Below, one piece after another: positions 51,936 through 60,644 of a stretch of DNA of 64,000 nt. Source of the DNA: Planctomycetota bacterium (GTDB lineage Bacteria > Planctomycetota > Brocadiia > CAIUPP01). Within the stretch, counting starts at the first letter, position 1. Each line of letters starts with the position of its first letter. Made by a program: the position numbers and the translations under genes. The stretch covers positions 43,971 to 107,970 of the forward strand of contig JAKJEM010000007.1 in the NCBI GenBank assembly GCA_022705425.1. Direction: 5' to 3'. The notes beneath the pieces were generated by a model. That model saw nothing but the letters and a program-made list of their open reading frames with translations, was not told the origin of the DNA and did no database searches.

Positions 51936-54920
51936 ATGTCTTCGCGTGTTCCGATGGCGGGTGATGTGTTGCATGGTTTTGCCGTTCAGGCGGCGGTCCC
52001 GGTTCCGGCGCTCAGGGGGACGGCCTTTCTGGCGGAGCACGCGCGCTCGGGGGCGCGGGTGCTCCACTTGGCCAACGCCGATTCGGAGAACCTCTTCTCG
52101 GTGTCCTTTCCGACGCCGCCGGCGGACGATACGGGGCTGCCGCACATCATGGAGCACGCGGCGCTGGGCGGGTCGCGCCGCTTTCCGGTGAAGGAGCCCT
52201 TCTTCGAGATGGTCAAGATGAGCATGGCCACCTTCATCAACGCGATGACGGCATCGGACCACACGATGTACCCGGTGTCGAGCAATGTCCGGCGGGACCT
52301 GTTCAACCTGGCGGAGGTCTATTTCGACGCGGTCTTCCATCCGGAGTTGAAGGAACAGACCTTCCAGCGCGAGGGCTGGCACTGGGCGCTGGAACGCCCC
52401 GAGGACCCCTCTTCGGCCTTGCAGGTCAAGGGAATCGTGTACAGCGAGATGAAGGGGGTGTACTCGACGCCGGACGGGTTGCTGTGGCGGCACTGCCAGC
52501 ACGGGTTGTTCCCGGACACGCCGCTGGGGCGCGATTCGGGGGGAGACCCGGCGGCCATCCCGCAGTTGACGTACGAGCAGTTACTGGCATTTCACCGGCG
52601 GTTCTACCATCCGTCGAACGCGCACTTCTTCCTTTACGGCGACATCCCGACGGCGGACTACCTCGCCTTCCTGGACGAACGGCTGGCAGGGTTCGAGCGG
52701 ACGGCGGCGGCGGCGGCGTGTCCGCGCCAGCGGCGCTGGGACAAACCGCGCCGCGCGCAGCTTCCCTATCCGGTGGGGGCGGGAGAGTCCCCGGCAGGCA
52801 AGAGCTACCTCGCCATCGCATGGGCGCTGGGCGAGGCGGCGGACGCGGAAGAACTGACGGCGTGGGAGGTGATCTCCTCGCTGCTGCTGGGCCATGAAGC
52901 GGCGCCGCTGAAGAAGGCGATCATTGACTCGAAGCTGGGCGCGGACCTGTTGCCCTCGGGATCGTACGAGATCGGCCCGGAGCGGGTCTTCTTCGTGGGG
53001 TTGAAGGGAAGCGAGGCGGAGCGCGGCGAGGCGCTGCTGGCACTGGTGCGGCGGACGCTGGCGGAAACGGCGGAGCGCGGGATCACGCCGGAGCGGGTGG
53101 ACCGGGCGCTGCAGCAGTTGGCATACCGCCACCTGGAGATTGCGCCGCTGTTCCCCCTGCGGGTGATGGAGAGCGTCAATCAGGCGTGGCTCTGCGGAAA
53201 GGAGCCGACGCTGCTGCTGCAGATGGGCGAGCATCTGGCGGCGTGCCGGAGACGGTACGACGCGGACGCGGCGTTCTTCTCGCGGCGGATTCGCACGGGG
53301 CTGCTGGAGAACGCGCACCGGCTGGAGCTGGCCCTGGTTCCCGACGCGACAATGGCGGCGCGCGAGGAGGCGGCCTTTGCGGAGGCGATGCGCGCGCGCA
53401 AGGCGCAGTTCAGCGCGGCGGCGCTGGCGGAGATCGGGCGGAACGCGGCCGAGATCGAGCGTCTTAACAGCGAGCCGAATCCCCCCGAAGCCCTGGCGAC
53501 GCTGCCGCAGTTGCAGGTGAAGGACCTGCCGCCGACGCCGCGGCACATTCCGACGACCGCGGAACGGGTGGGCGACGGGTTGACGCTGCTGCGCAATGAC
53601 GTCTTCAGCAACGGCGTGTGCTATCTGGACATTGACGTGGCGCTGGACGATCTGCCGGAGGAGTTGTATCCCCTGGTGCCGCATTACGAGGGGGCCTTCG
53701 CCAAGCTGGGGGCGGCGGGCCAGCCCTTCACGCGCGTAGCGGAGCGGCGGGCGGCCTCCACGGGCGGGCTTCGCGCGAGCTTTGCCATCCTGTCGCACGC
53801 GCTGTCGGCCGATGACCGTTCGCCACGGCTGCGCTTCAGCCTCAAGACGCTCGACGACCGGATGGAGGAGGCGTTGTCGGTGCTTCGGGACCTGGTCTTT
53901 GGCCTGGACCCGCGCGACGACGCGCGCGAGCGCGACGTGTTGCGCCAATACCACGCAGCCACGCGGGCGCGGCTGCTCAACGGCGGCACAGCCCCGGCCA
54001 CAGCGCACGCGCGGCGGGGGCTGACGCCGGAGGGCCACGTGAGGCACGTGATGGATGGACTCCCCGCGCTGGAGCGCGCCACGCGGCTGGCGGAGGAGTA
54101 CGCCCGGCGCGGGCCCGATCTGCTGGCGGGGATCGAACGCATACGGGACCTGGCGCTGCGGCGGGGGCGCTGGACGGCCTCCTTCACCGGGTCCGACAAG
54201 GCGGGCGAGCGGGTGCGACGCGCCCTGGGCGACTGGGCGCAGGCGCTGCATCCGGCAACGCCCGGCGGAGGAAAGGGCGTGCCCTTCCCGGGACGCAAGC
54301 CGCCAACGCGCGAAGGACTGGCGGCGCCGATCCAGGTGGCACACTGCGCGCGGGTGATGCCCGCGCCGCACCGGTCGCACCCGGACGCGCCGCTGCTGCG
54401 GATCGGGGCGCACCTGGCGCGGTTCGACTACTTCCTGACGGAGATTCGCCTGAAGGGGAGCGCCTACGGGGCGTGGTGCGTGTACGACGGCGGCGGCGGC
54501 ACCTTCGAGATGGGGTCCTTCTCCGATCCGAAGCCGGGCCGCACGGTGCAGGTCTTCGAGGGCTTCGGGGAGTTCTTGCGCCGGGTCGAGTGGACGCAGA
54601 CGGACGTGGACCGGGCGATTATCGGCGCGCTGAAGGAGGCGGAGCAGCCGATCCGCCCCGGCGACGCGACGCACACGGCGCTCGACCGGTTCCTTGCGGG
54701 AGAGACGCGGGAAGTCCGCGAGGCGCGCTACGCGGCGGCGCTGCGAGCCACGCCGCGCGAGGTGAAGCGGGCGCTCCTGGAACAGTGGGAGCGGAACGCG
54801 GCGGAATCGCGCGTCTGCGTTCTGGCGAGCCGCGAGGCGATCGAATCGGCCAACCGCGAGCTGTGCGGACGCGAGTTGGCGGTCGAGGAGATCCGGTTCC
54901 TCGATACACCCAAGGGATGA
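51936..54920 (+). CDS. M16C (PreP/Cym1-like) zinc metalloprotease
   Basis: A 994-residue protease, the usual length for presequence-protease-type M16C enzymes that form one chain of four domains. The inverted zinc site is HIMEH (H70, E73, H74). Nearby are the MTASDHTMYPVSS segment and the SEMKGVYSTPD helix that supplies the third ligand region (Glu). Also typical are LTYEQLLAFHRRFYHPSNAHFFLYGDI and LKGSAYGAWCVYDGGGGTFEMGSFSDPK near the end. It degrades peptides of moderate length in a closed chamber. No signal peptide is visible, so it is probably cytoplasmic. GGGAGAGG precedes ATG 51936. Confidence 0.92.
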   Translation: MSSRVPMAGDVLHGFAVQAAVPVPALRGTAFLAEHARSGARVLHLANADSENLFSVSFPTPPADDTGLPHIMEHAALGGSRRFPVKEPFFEMVKMSMATFINAMTASDHTMYPVSSNVRRDLFNLAEVYFDAVFHPELKEQTFQREGWHWALERPEDPSSALQVKGIVYSEMKGVYSTPDGLLWRHCQHGLFPDTPLGRDSGGDPAAIPQLTYEQLLAFHRRFYHPSNAHFFLYGDIPTADYLAFLDERLAGFERTAAAAACPRQRRWDKPRRAQLPYPVGAGESPAGKSYLAIAWALGEAADAEELTAWEVISSLLLGHEAAPLKKAIIDSKLGADLLPSGSYEIGPERVFFVGLKGSEAERGEALLALVRRTLAETAERGITPERVDRALQQLAYRHLEIAPLFPLRVMESVNQAWLCGKEPTLLLQMGEHLAACRRRYDADAAFFSRRIRTGLLENAHRLELALVPDATMAAREEAAFAEAMRARKAQFSAAALAEIGRNAAEIERLNSEPNPPEALATLPQLQVKDLPPTPRHIPTTAERVGDGLTLLRNDVFSNGVCYLDIDVALDDLPEELYPLVPHYEGAFAKLGAAGQPFTRVAERRAASTGGLRASFAILSHALSADDRSPRLRFSLKTLDDRMEEALSVLRDLVFGLDPRDDARERDVLRQYHAATRARLLNGGTAPATAHARRGLTPEGHVRHVMDGLPALERATRLAEEYARRGPDLLAGIERIRDLALRRGRWTASFTGSDKAGERVRRALGDWAQALHPATPGGGKGVPFPGRKPPTREGLAAPIQVAHCARVMPAPHRSHPDAPLLRIGAHLARFDYFLTEIRLKGSAYGAWCVYDGGGGTFEMGSFSDPKPGRTVQVFEGFGEFLRRVEWTQTDVDRAIIGALKEAEQPIRPGDATHTALDRFLAGETREVREARYAAALRATPREVKRALLEQWERNAAESRVCVLASREAIESANRELCGRELAVEEIRFLDTPKG

Positions 54921-55004
54921 GCGGGCGCCGCGCGATGAACGGCGTACGCCGCCGGACGCGCGGCATCATCGCATCGAGGTCGTTCTTCGCCCTTCGCCAT
55001 GCGC

Positions 55005-55685
55005 CTACTTGCGTTTTGAGGCACCGTCCAGGCGTCCCGCCTGCGGGGTAAGATCCTCACGACGGTGGGAGAACTGGGTCTCGGGAATGACGGTGGACTT
55101 GAGACCGCGCGCGCGGCATTCCCAGGACAGGCGGATGGGGTCGCGGTCGTTGGCGGCCAGGCTCTGCCCCTGAAAGTATTCAACAACGATGCGATGGCGT
55201 CCGGCCTTGAGTTTCTTCGAAACCGAACGGATAGCGTCCGGGGCGTTCTCCGAACAGGGCCGCCAGTCGTCTATGAGCTTCTCGCCGTCAATGAAGAGGC
55301 GGCAGCCGTCGTCGGCGAAGACGTAGAACTTGTAAAGGAACTCCGCATCGGGAGTCTCGGCGGCGGGGATGGTGAGATAGCCCTGCCAGCGCACGGAGAA
55401 CCAGCCGCGGGTAATGAAAAGGTGGCTGATCAGAGGCTCGACGCGGGTGTACTTGTACTGGCGGAAGGTGTGGTCGGCGGAGGCCACGTTCGGCACGGAA
55501 ACGCCATCGGGCCACTGGCCGCCCCAGTAGTCCTCGTCGCGGTAGTAGTGAGCGGCGAGGCCGGGAGCGTAGCCTTCGGCGTCGTAAACGGGCGTTGGGG
55601 CGGGAGCGGTCTGGGCCTCGGCGGGCAGCGCCTGAACGAACAGGGCGAGGGCGACGGCCGCGGCGGCAAGCAGTACCCTGGACAT
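55005..55685 (-). CDS. Secreted PA14-domain protein
   Basis: A 226-residue exported protein: signal peptide MSRVLLAAAAVALALFVQAL ending near AEAQ, then one PA14 domain filling most of the chain (GLAAHYYRDEDYWGG, FSVRWQGYLTIPAAE, YKFYVFADDGCRLFIDGEKLIDDW, LKAGRHRIVVEYFQ). PA14 domains bind glycans in many secreted enzymes and adhesins. The basic tail (DGASKRK) is short. GCAGGAGG lies before ATG 55685. Third gene after the cyclase, 62 bases from the small membrane protein. Confidence 0.85.
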   Translation of the reverse strand: MSRVLLAAAAVALALFVQALPAEAQTAPAPTPVYDAEGYAPGLAAHYYRDEDYWGGQWPDGVSVPNVASADHTFRQYKYTRVEPLISHLFITRGWFSVRWQGYLTIPAAETPDAEFLYKFYVFADDGCRLFIDGEKLIDDWRPCSENAPDAIRSVSKKLKAGRHRIVVEYFQGQSLAANDRDPIRLSWECRARGLKSTVIPETQFSHRREDLTPQAGRLDGASKRK

Positions 55686-55747
55686 GGCGGGACCTCCTGC
55701 ATTCTGAGAAAATGGATACAAAGACGGCGAGTTGAAGTGCGGGGTTG

Positions 55748-56152
55748 TCATCGGGTCTTGGGAGCGGGGCGCGCGCGACGCGGGGGGCCCTCCTCGGGGA
55801 ATGGGTCCACGACAAGCTGCCGGGCGCCGGACTTGGGATCCTTCTGGAACTTGACGCCGCTGAAGTCGCGCAGGACGGTCTTCGGAGGAGCGCGGCGAAA
55901 CATTTCGGCGGCGGGGGGATGCGGCGCGGGATCGCGCGAGGGGTTCGTCACCTCGACGGCGACGATCGGAAGGGGGCACTCCTGCGGCTCGGGTACGAAC
56001 GCCGGAACGGGCGCAACGGGGGCCGCGGGCGACGCACTCGGGGCCAGCCGGTCGCGCAGGACGAGCAGCAGCGCTCCCCCGGCAAGGGCGCCGAAAACGC
56101 CCGCCAAAAGGTAGTCGCGCCACGGTTCGGCCACGGGTTCAGGGCCTCGCAA
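55748..56152 (-). CDS. Hypothetical membrane-anchored proline-rich protein
   Basis: About 128-134 residues, start unsure (GTG 56134 with GCGAGG upstream, or TTG 56152). One N-terminal helix (DYLLAGVFGALAGGALLLVL) anchors a proline- and alanine-rich outer part with one conserved-looking stretch, VLRDFSGVKFQKDPKSGARQLVVD. No family is recognised. It lies between the diguanylate cyclase and the PA14 gene on the same strand and is probably co-transcribed. Confidence 0.5.
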   Translation of the reverse strand: MRGPEPVAEPWRDYLLAGVFGALAGGALLLVLRDRLAPSASPAAPVAPVPAFVPEPQECPLPIVAVEVTNPSRDPAPHPPAAEMFRRAPPKTVLRDFSGVKFQKDPKSGARQLVVDPFPEEGPPRRARPAPKTR

Positions 56153-56167
56153 ACAGAAATGCGCGCC

Positions 56168-56971
56168 TCAGATGCACACGCGGTTGCCGCCGGCCTGCTT
56201 GGCGCGATACATGGCGCGGTCGGCGGCGGTAATGAGGTTCTCTTTGTCCTGCGTATCGTAAGGATAGGTGGCAACGCCCATGCTGGCGCGGATGTAGTCC
56301 ACCTTTCGGCCATCGCAGTCGAAGACGTGCGCCTCGATGCGCGCCCGGATGCGCTCGGAAACGATCTGAGCCTCGTCGCGGTTGGTATTGGGGAGGAGGA
56401 GAAGGAACTCATCGCCGCCCATGCGCCCGACCAGGTCCGTCGTGCGGGCGCTGACGCGAAGGATGGCGCCGAGTTCGCTCAGGACGAAGTTGCCGGCCTT
56501 GTGACCGCACTCGTCATTGACGCGCTTGAAGCTGTCCATGTCCATGTACACGAGGGAAAGCATCGTACCGAACCGGCGGGCGATGCGGATCTCCTCCTCG
56601 ATGCGACGGTCGAGATAGCGATAGTTGTAGACATTGGTCAGCGCGTCCACGAAGGTCATCTGCTCGATCTTGCGGCGGGAGGTCATGGTCGTCTGCCGGA
56701 GGCAGAGCCACTGAACGCCGCAGAGGAGGATGGCGCCGCCCATGATGGTGCAAAGGCCGACCGTCTGGAGCTTCTTCATCCAGGGGTCGGTGAGCTTCTC
56801 GGGGAAGAGCATCTGGGAGATGACGTAGGCGGCCAGAAGCATCGTCAGGACGTTGCTGAGGATGAAAACGAGCTTGAACCGTTGGTAGATCTCGTCAAGT
56901 TCCTTGAGTTCGACGACGAGCTTGGAGCGGCCCCTTTCGGGCTCCGGAGACTTGGCCTCGGCGTTCTCCAA
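56168..56971 (-). CDS. Membrane-bound diguanylate cyclase (GGDEF)
   Basis: A 267-residue inner-membrane protein making cyclic di-GMP. A short acidic coil-like start (ELKELDEIYQRF) is followed by two helices (~34-55 and ~70-90), then a GGDEF domain at ~100-267 with DALTNVYNYRYLDRR, FKRVNDECGHKAGN and the active loop GRMGGDEFLLLL (GGDEF at 185-189). RTTD five residues before it is a complete inhibitory I-site. The start is taken as TTG 56971, because AGGAGGG lies before it and the promoter at 57021-57049 overlaps any earlier start. Confidence 0.88.
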   Translation of the reverse strand: MENAEAKSPEPERGRSKLVVELKELDEIYQRFKLVFILSNVLTMLLAAYVISQMLFPEKLTDPWMKKLQTVGLCTIMGGAILLCGVQWLCLRQTTMTSRRKIEQMTFVDALTNVYNYRYLDRRIEEEIRIARRFGTMLSLVYMDMDSFKRVNDECGHKAGNFVLSELGAILRVSARTTDLVGRMGGDEFLLLLPNTNRDEAQIVSERIRARIEAHVFDCDGRKVDYIRASMGVATYPYDTQDKENLITAADRAMYRAKQAGGNRVCI

Positions 56972-57020
56972 CGGGAGCGTCCCTCCTGCTAAGCCGGTCG
57001 GACCATCCCTCTTTGAGTAA

Positions 57021-57049
57021 AGGATAGTGTCTTCGGCGCAGGAATGCAA
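57021..57049 (-). promoter_or_regulatory. Promoter of the diguanylate cyclase (TTGCAT-17-TATCCT)
   Basis: On the minus strand TTGCAT (57049-57044) and TATCCT (57026-57021), 17-base spacer. Transcription from here starts near 57013, which excludes start codons upstream of that point. Confidence 0.55.
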
Positions 57050-57144
57050 GACGGAGTCCCGGCGCGGTTGACGCCGGTGGAGGACTATGATACTTTCACC
57101 TCAACCGCATGGAACGGCGCGTCCAGCGCCGTCCGAACTCGCCC

Positions 57145-57235
<91 letters not shown>

Positions 57236-57526
57236 CCTGTCGCCGAGTGCAGGCTTTCCATTGTCACTATTGGGCAAAGTGGGTGTCCTGCAATACTCCT
57301 CTTACGTCCGGTGGTCTTGAGATATCCCAACGCTTCCCGCCGCCTCCGTGTCGGAGTACACCTGGGACGATACCTGAGCTGACGAGCTGGAAAAGGGGCG
57401 ACGAAGGGGCAGATGAGGCCGTCCGGGGGAGGGGGGGACACCGGTCCTGGCCCGACCTCTGCCCGGGCAACGTCCCGAACGACGCCGCCCCGAGGGTCGC
57501 CGGACCTTCGGAGTGACAACGTCCGC

Positions 57527-59368
57527 TCAGGCAGTCCGGCCGCTGTCCGTTGATGCCCAGCGCACGTCGAGTCGGGAGCAGCCCTCCGGCACCACGGCCA
57601 GGAGCCAGTCGCGACCGAACTCGCGGACTTGGCGATGCCCGGTCGGGGCGCCGTTGCACTGTGCGGCGGCGGGCCGCCCCTCGGGCAGCGGGAGGCGGAC
57701 GGTCATGCCGCCCTTGTGTCGGCAGTCACAGGCGACGGTCAGGCCCGAATCCGATAGCTCCGGGGCGCCGACCGTCGAGGCGTGGCGCGCGTCCCACCAT
57801 TCCGCCATCATCCGGTTGTTGAAGTGCGCCACCGTGGCTCCGAGGTAGCCGATATAGCGCAGGAGTTCGCGCAGCGCGTCGCGGCAGGATTCGGAGTTCA
57901 CCAGGTAGTACGGGTGATAGAAGAGGTTGACGGCCAGGTGGTAGCGGACGGCCAGGCCGACGATGAAGTGGATCTCCTCGAAGGCGCGCGTGTCCGGGTC
58001 GCGCCGCACGGAGGTGCTGGTGCGATGGCCGATCTCGTAGCCCACGATCGGCTGCTCCATGAAGTCGATCCGCGCGTTGCCGCCGCGCCAGTCGTCCCAG
58101 AAATAGAAGGGATAGCTGGTGCCGAAGCCGAAGGCGAAACTGGCGCTGTTGCGGAAGTGGCAGTCGTTGGGGACGCACTTGCCGGCGAAGCCGTTGTCGG
58201 CGCGGGCACCCGCGTCGCGCATCCACTTGGCCGGCTCGGTCCAGCCCTTCCAGCGCACGCAGTGGTTGACGGAGACGACGGGGCGGTAGCCGAAGCGTTC
58301 GAGGAACTTGTCGCTCTGGAACCGGTAATGCTCCGGCTTCATCGTGAAGCCGTCGTGCTCGTAGAGGTGGTAGTAGGCGCTGACCTCGGTGCCGAGGGAG
58401 CGGATGTAGGCGTGCTCCTCTTTCGTCATCGGGTGCAGGTCGCTCTCCAGGTTCGTCTGATAAGGGATGCCGAGTTCGTGCATGAACTCGGCGGCCTTGA
58501 TGCTCAGTTCGACCGGTCCGCGGTATTCGTCGCCGCCGTAGTAGAGCACCGCATCGGCCACGCGGCCGTCCCTGGGCGGGACGGGGCAGATGAAGGCGTG
58601 CGGCTTGACGGCAACGAGGTTGCGCAGGAGCCAGCAGAGTTCGTCGGCGTAGGGGACGAGCTTCGAGTTCTGGCCGAGGATGGACATGTCGTGCGCGCGC
58701 GGGTACTTGCCGTCTTCGGGGTGGTCCGGCGCGGGCCGGCCCTGGTGCATCAGCCAGACCGTCTTGGGCAGGTCAAAGGCGAAGTACGCGGCGTGGCCCT
58801 TGCCGAAGGCGTTCCAGGCGATGACGGGCAGGCAAAGAAGCTTCTGGTTGACGTCGTACAGCACGCCGAGTTCGGTGGCGCCGGCGAGGCGGGCGATGGC
58901 GATGTCGGAGACGACGGGGATTCGCTGATGGAGGTGCAGCATGTGGTGCACCTCGCGCGTCAGCGCGTGGGAGCGTAGTTCGACGTAGCCGTTGATGGCC
59001 CAGTCGTCGGCGCCCTGCTGGATCTTCGTCGGAGCGGTGTAGCCTTCCTTCATCGCCTGCGGCGCCAGCGACTCGATGCCGAAGACGCGGTCAAGCCCCT
59101 CGGTGGCGAAGCCGATGAGCGCGCCGCCGGCCTCGACCCATGCCGTCACCGCCTCGCGGGCGGCGGGGGAAAGGCGCCGGCCGCTGCACGCGCCGATGAG
59201 CAGGGTCTCGACGCCGGCGAGGCCGCCGCGCTCCACCTCGCCCGTGGACAACGCGCGGCCGCGCAGGCCGAGCAACTCGAAGATCTCCGCGATGTAAGCG
59301 TCCCAGTAGTTCATCCTCCGGGCGTTGAATTCCTGGCGGTGACGGTCATCAAAGAGATAGGCGAGCAT
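57527..59368 (-). CDS. Amidotransferase-fold plus polysaccharide-deacetylase-like protein A
   Basis: A 613-residue protein without signal peptide. The first ~230 residues resemble a glutamine-amidotransferase/ThuA-like fold (VETLLIGACSGRRLSPAAREAVTAWVEAGGALIGFA, GKGHAAYFAFDLPKTVWLMHQG). Residues ~275-560 resemble a NodB-like barrel (DAVLYYGGDEYRGPVELSIKAAEFMHELGIPYQTNL, FGYRPVVSVNHCVRWKGW), and the C-terminus is a small beta domain. It has the same layout as the 60645-62381 gene. Catalytic metal residues are not evident, so enzymatic activity is uncertain. ATG 59368 has AAAGGA. It is the last gene of the minus-strand operon. Confidence 0.6.
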   Translation of the reverse strand: MLAYLFDDRHRQEFNARRMNYWDAYIAEIFELLGLRGRALSTGEVERGGLAGVETLLIGACSGRRLSPAAREAVTAWVEAGGALIGFATEGLDRVFGIESLAPQAMKEGYTAPTKIQQGADDWAINGYVELRSHALTREVHHMLHLHQRIPVVSDIAIARLAGATELGVLYDVNQKLLCLPVIAWNAFGKGHAAYFAFDLPKTVWLMHQGRPAPDHPEDGKYPRAHDMSILGQNSKLVPYADELCWLLRNLVAVKPHAFICPVPPRDGRVADAVLYYGGDEYRGPVELSIKAAEFMHELGIPYQTNLESDLHPMTKEEHAYIRSLGTEVSAYYHLYEHDGFTMKPEHYRFQSDKFLERFGYRPVVSVNHCVRWKGWTEPAKWMRDAGARADNGFAGKCVPNDCHFRNSASFAFGFGTSYPFYFWDDWRGGNARIDFMEQPIVGYEIGHRTSTSVRRDPDTRAFEEIHFIVGLAVRYHLAVNLFYHPYYLVNSESCRDALRELLRYIGYLGATVAHFNNRMMAEWWDARHASTVGAPELSDSGLTVACDCRHKGGMTVRLPLPEGRPAAAQCNGAPTGHRQVREFGRDWLLAVVPEGCSRLDVRWASTDSGRTA

Positions 59369-59407
59369 GGTCGTTCCTTTCAAAGGACGGGATGTTCAGC
59401 CATTCCT

Positions 59408-60634
59408 TCATCGCGGGCTCCTTCCCTTCGCCCGATTCGGGCCGGGCCGGAAATCCGGCACGTCCAATGTTGCGCCGCCCTGCTCGGCGGACTGCGCGGC
59501 GAGGATGCACGGCGCGGCGGTGTCGGCCGCTTGATAGACGTCAATGTCCGGCGACGCGCCGTCGAGGAGACAGCGAACGAAGTCGTAGAGCGGGCCGAAG
59601 TCCATCCCCCCGTGCCCCGTCGCGGCGGCGGCCTTGGCCAAGGGGTCCTGTGCCGGATCGGCCGGACGCTGCCAGGTCTCGCGGACGCGCGGAACGCGGT
59701 ACTCGTGATTGTTCAGTACGGGCCGATCGAAGACATAGGAGAACCCTGTTTCGTCCGATCCACGCCGGGTCTCAACCTCGCCCTTTGTGCCGAAGAGGTG
59801 GTACCAGTGCGTCTCGCTGATGGGGCTGGAGAAGGAACCGGCGAAGCGCAGGATGGCGGCCTTGGCGGTGTGCATCAGGGCCACCTCCATGTCGGGCATG
59901 GGGTGCTCCTCGAACTGGCCGGGGAAGGGCGCCTCGCGCAGGCGTTTGCTCGGGCTGCCGGTGGAGAAACAGGCGACCTTGACCACGCGGTCGTCCAGCA
60001 CCTTCAGGAGCGGGCTCATCTCGTGCGGGCCGTACAGGATGGGGTGGGGGATGGTCCACATGCGGGTCTTGACCCGCTTGTCCGTCCGGGCGGCCTGCTC
60101 CCAGGTGAGGAGCTCGCCGGTTTCCGAATGACGCCAATAGCGGTCGGCGGCCATGGGGTGAATGTAGTGCCCCTCGGCGAAAAGGATGGAACCGAGCGCG
60201 CCCTCCTGCACCATCTGCCGCCAGCGGCACATGACGTAGCTGTGGCGGACCTGCTCGCCCAGGTAGTAGAGCCGCCCGGTGCGCTCCGACGCCAGTACCA
60301 CACGCCAGCAGTCCTGCAGGGTTAAACCGAGCGGCACCTCGGAGAAGGCGGGGAACCCGGCCTCCATCACTTCGACGGAAAGCCCGGCCTGGTACTCGGG
60401 CTCGGTGACCACGAGAACGGCGTCGAAGCCGCCATCGGCGAGCATGCGCCGGTGGTCGGTGTATTCGCGGATGGCGGCGTCGGCCGCTTCCGCTTTGAGG
60501 ACGCCGACGCGCGGGGCGACTTTGTCGCAGAGGGCGACCAGCCGGGCGCGCGGAATGGCTCTGGCCGTGCGCACGAACGCAGGGGCGCGCCGCCCGCAGC
60601 CGATCATGGCCAGGCGAAGACAGGTATCGGTCAT
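59408..60634 (-). CDS. Gfo/Idh/MocA-family oxidoreductase
   Basis: A 408-residue cytoplasmic NAD(P)-dependent enzyme. The Rossmann fold is LAMIGCGRRAPAFVRTA; VLVVTEPEYQAG and AFSEVPLGLTLQDC follow, where EVP takes the place of the usual EKP (Lys to Val), removing a conserved catalytic lysine. The C-terminal domain has a LLKVLDDRVVKVACFSTG region and SFSSPISETHWYHLFGTKGEVE. ATG 60634 has GAGGAGAAGAGG before it. It lies 10 bases after the deacetylase-like gene. Members oxidise or rearrange sugars and inositols; the substrate is unknown. Confidence 0.85.
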   Translation of the reverse strand: MTDTCLRLAMIGCGRRAPAFVRTARAIPRARLVALCDKVAPRVGVLKAEAADAAIREYTDHRRMLADGGFDAVLVVTEPEYQAGLSVEVMEAGFPAFSEVPLGLTLQDCWRVVLASERTGRLYYLGEQVRHSYVMCRWRQMVQEGALGSILFAEGHYIHPMAADRYWRHSETGELLTWEQAARTDKRVKTRMWTIPHPILYGPHEMSPLLKVLDDRVVKVACFSTGSPSKRLREAPFPGQFEEHPMPDMEVALMHTAKAAILRFAGSFSSPISETHWYHLFGTKGEVETRRGSDETGFSYVFDRPVLNNHEYRVPRVRETWQRPADPAQDPLAKAAAATGHGGMDFGPLYDFVRCLLDGASPDIDVYQAADTAAPCILAAQSAEQGGATLDVPDFRPGPNRAKGRSPR

Positions 60635-60644
60635 CCTCTTCTCC

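Noticed and set aside
54927-54964. Nested inverted repeat (GCCGCGCG...CGCGCGGC around GGCGTACGCC) as a terminator
   Set aside because: There is no T run on either side and such GC stems occur by chance here; it may still be a weak bidirectional stop for the convergent genes.
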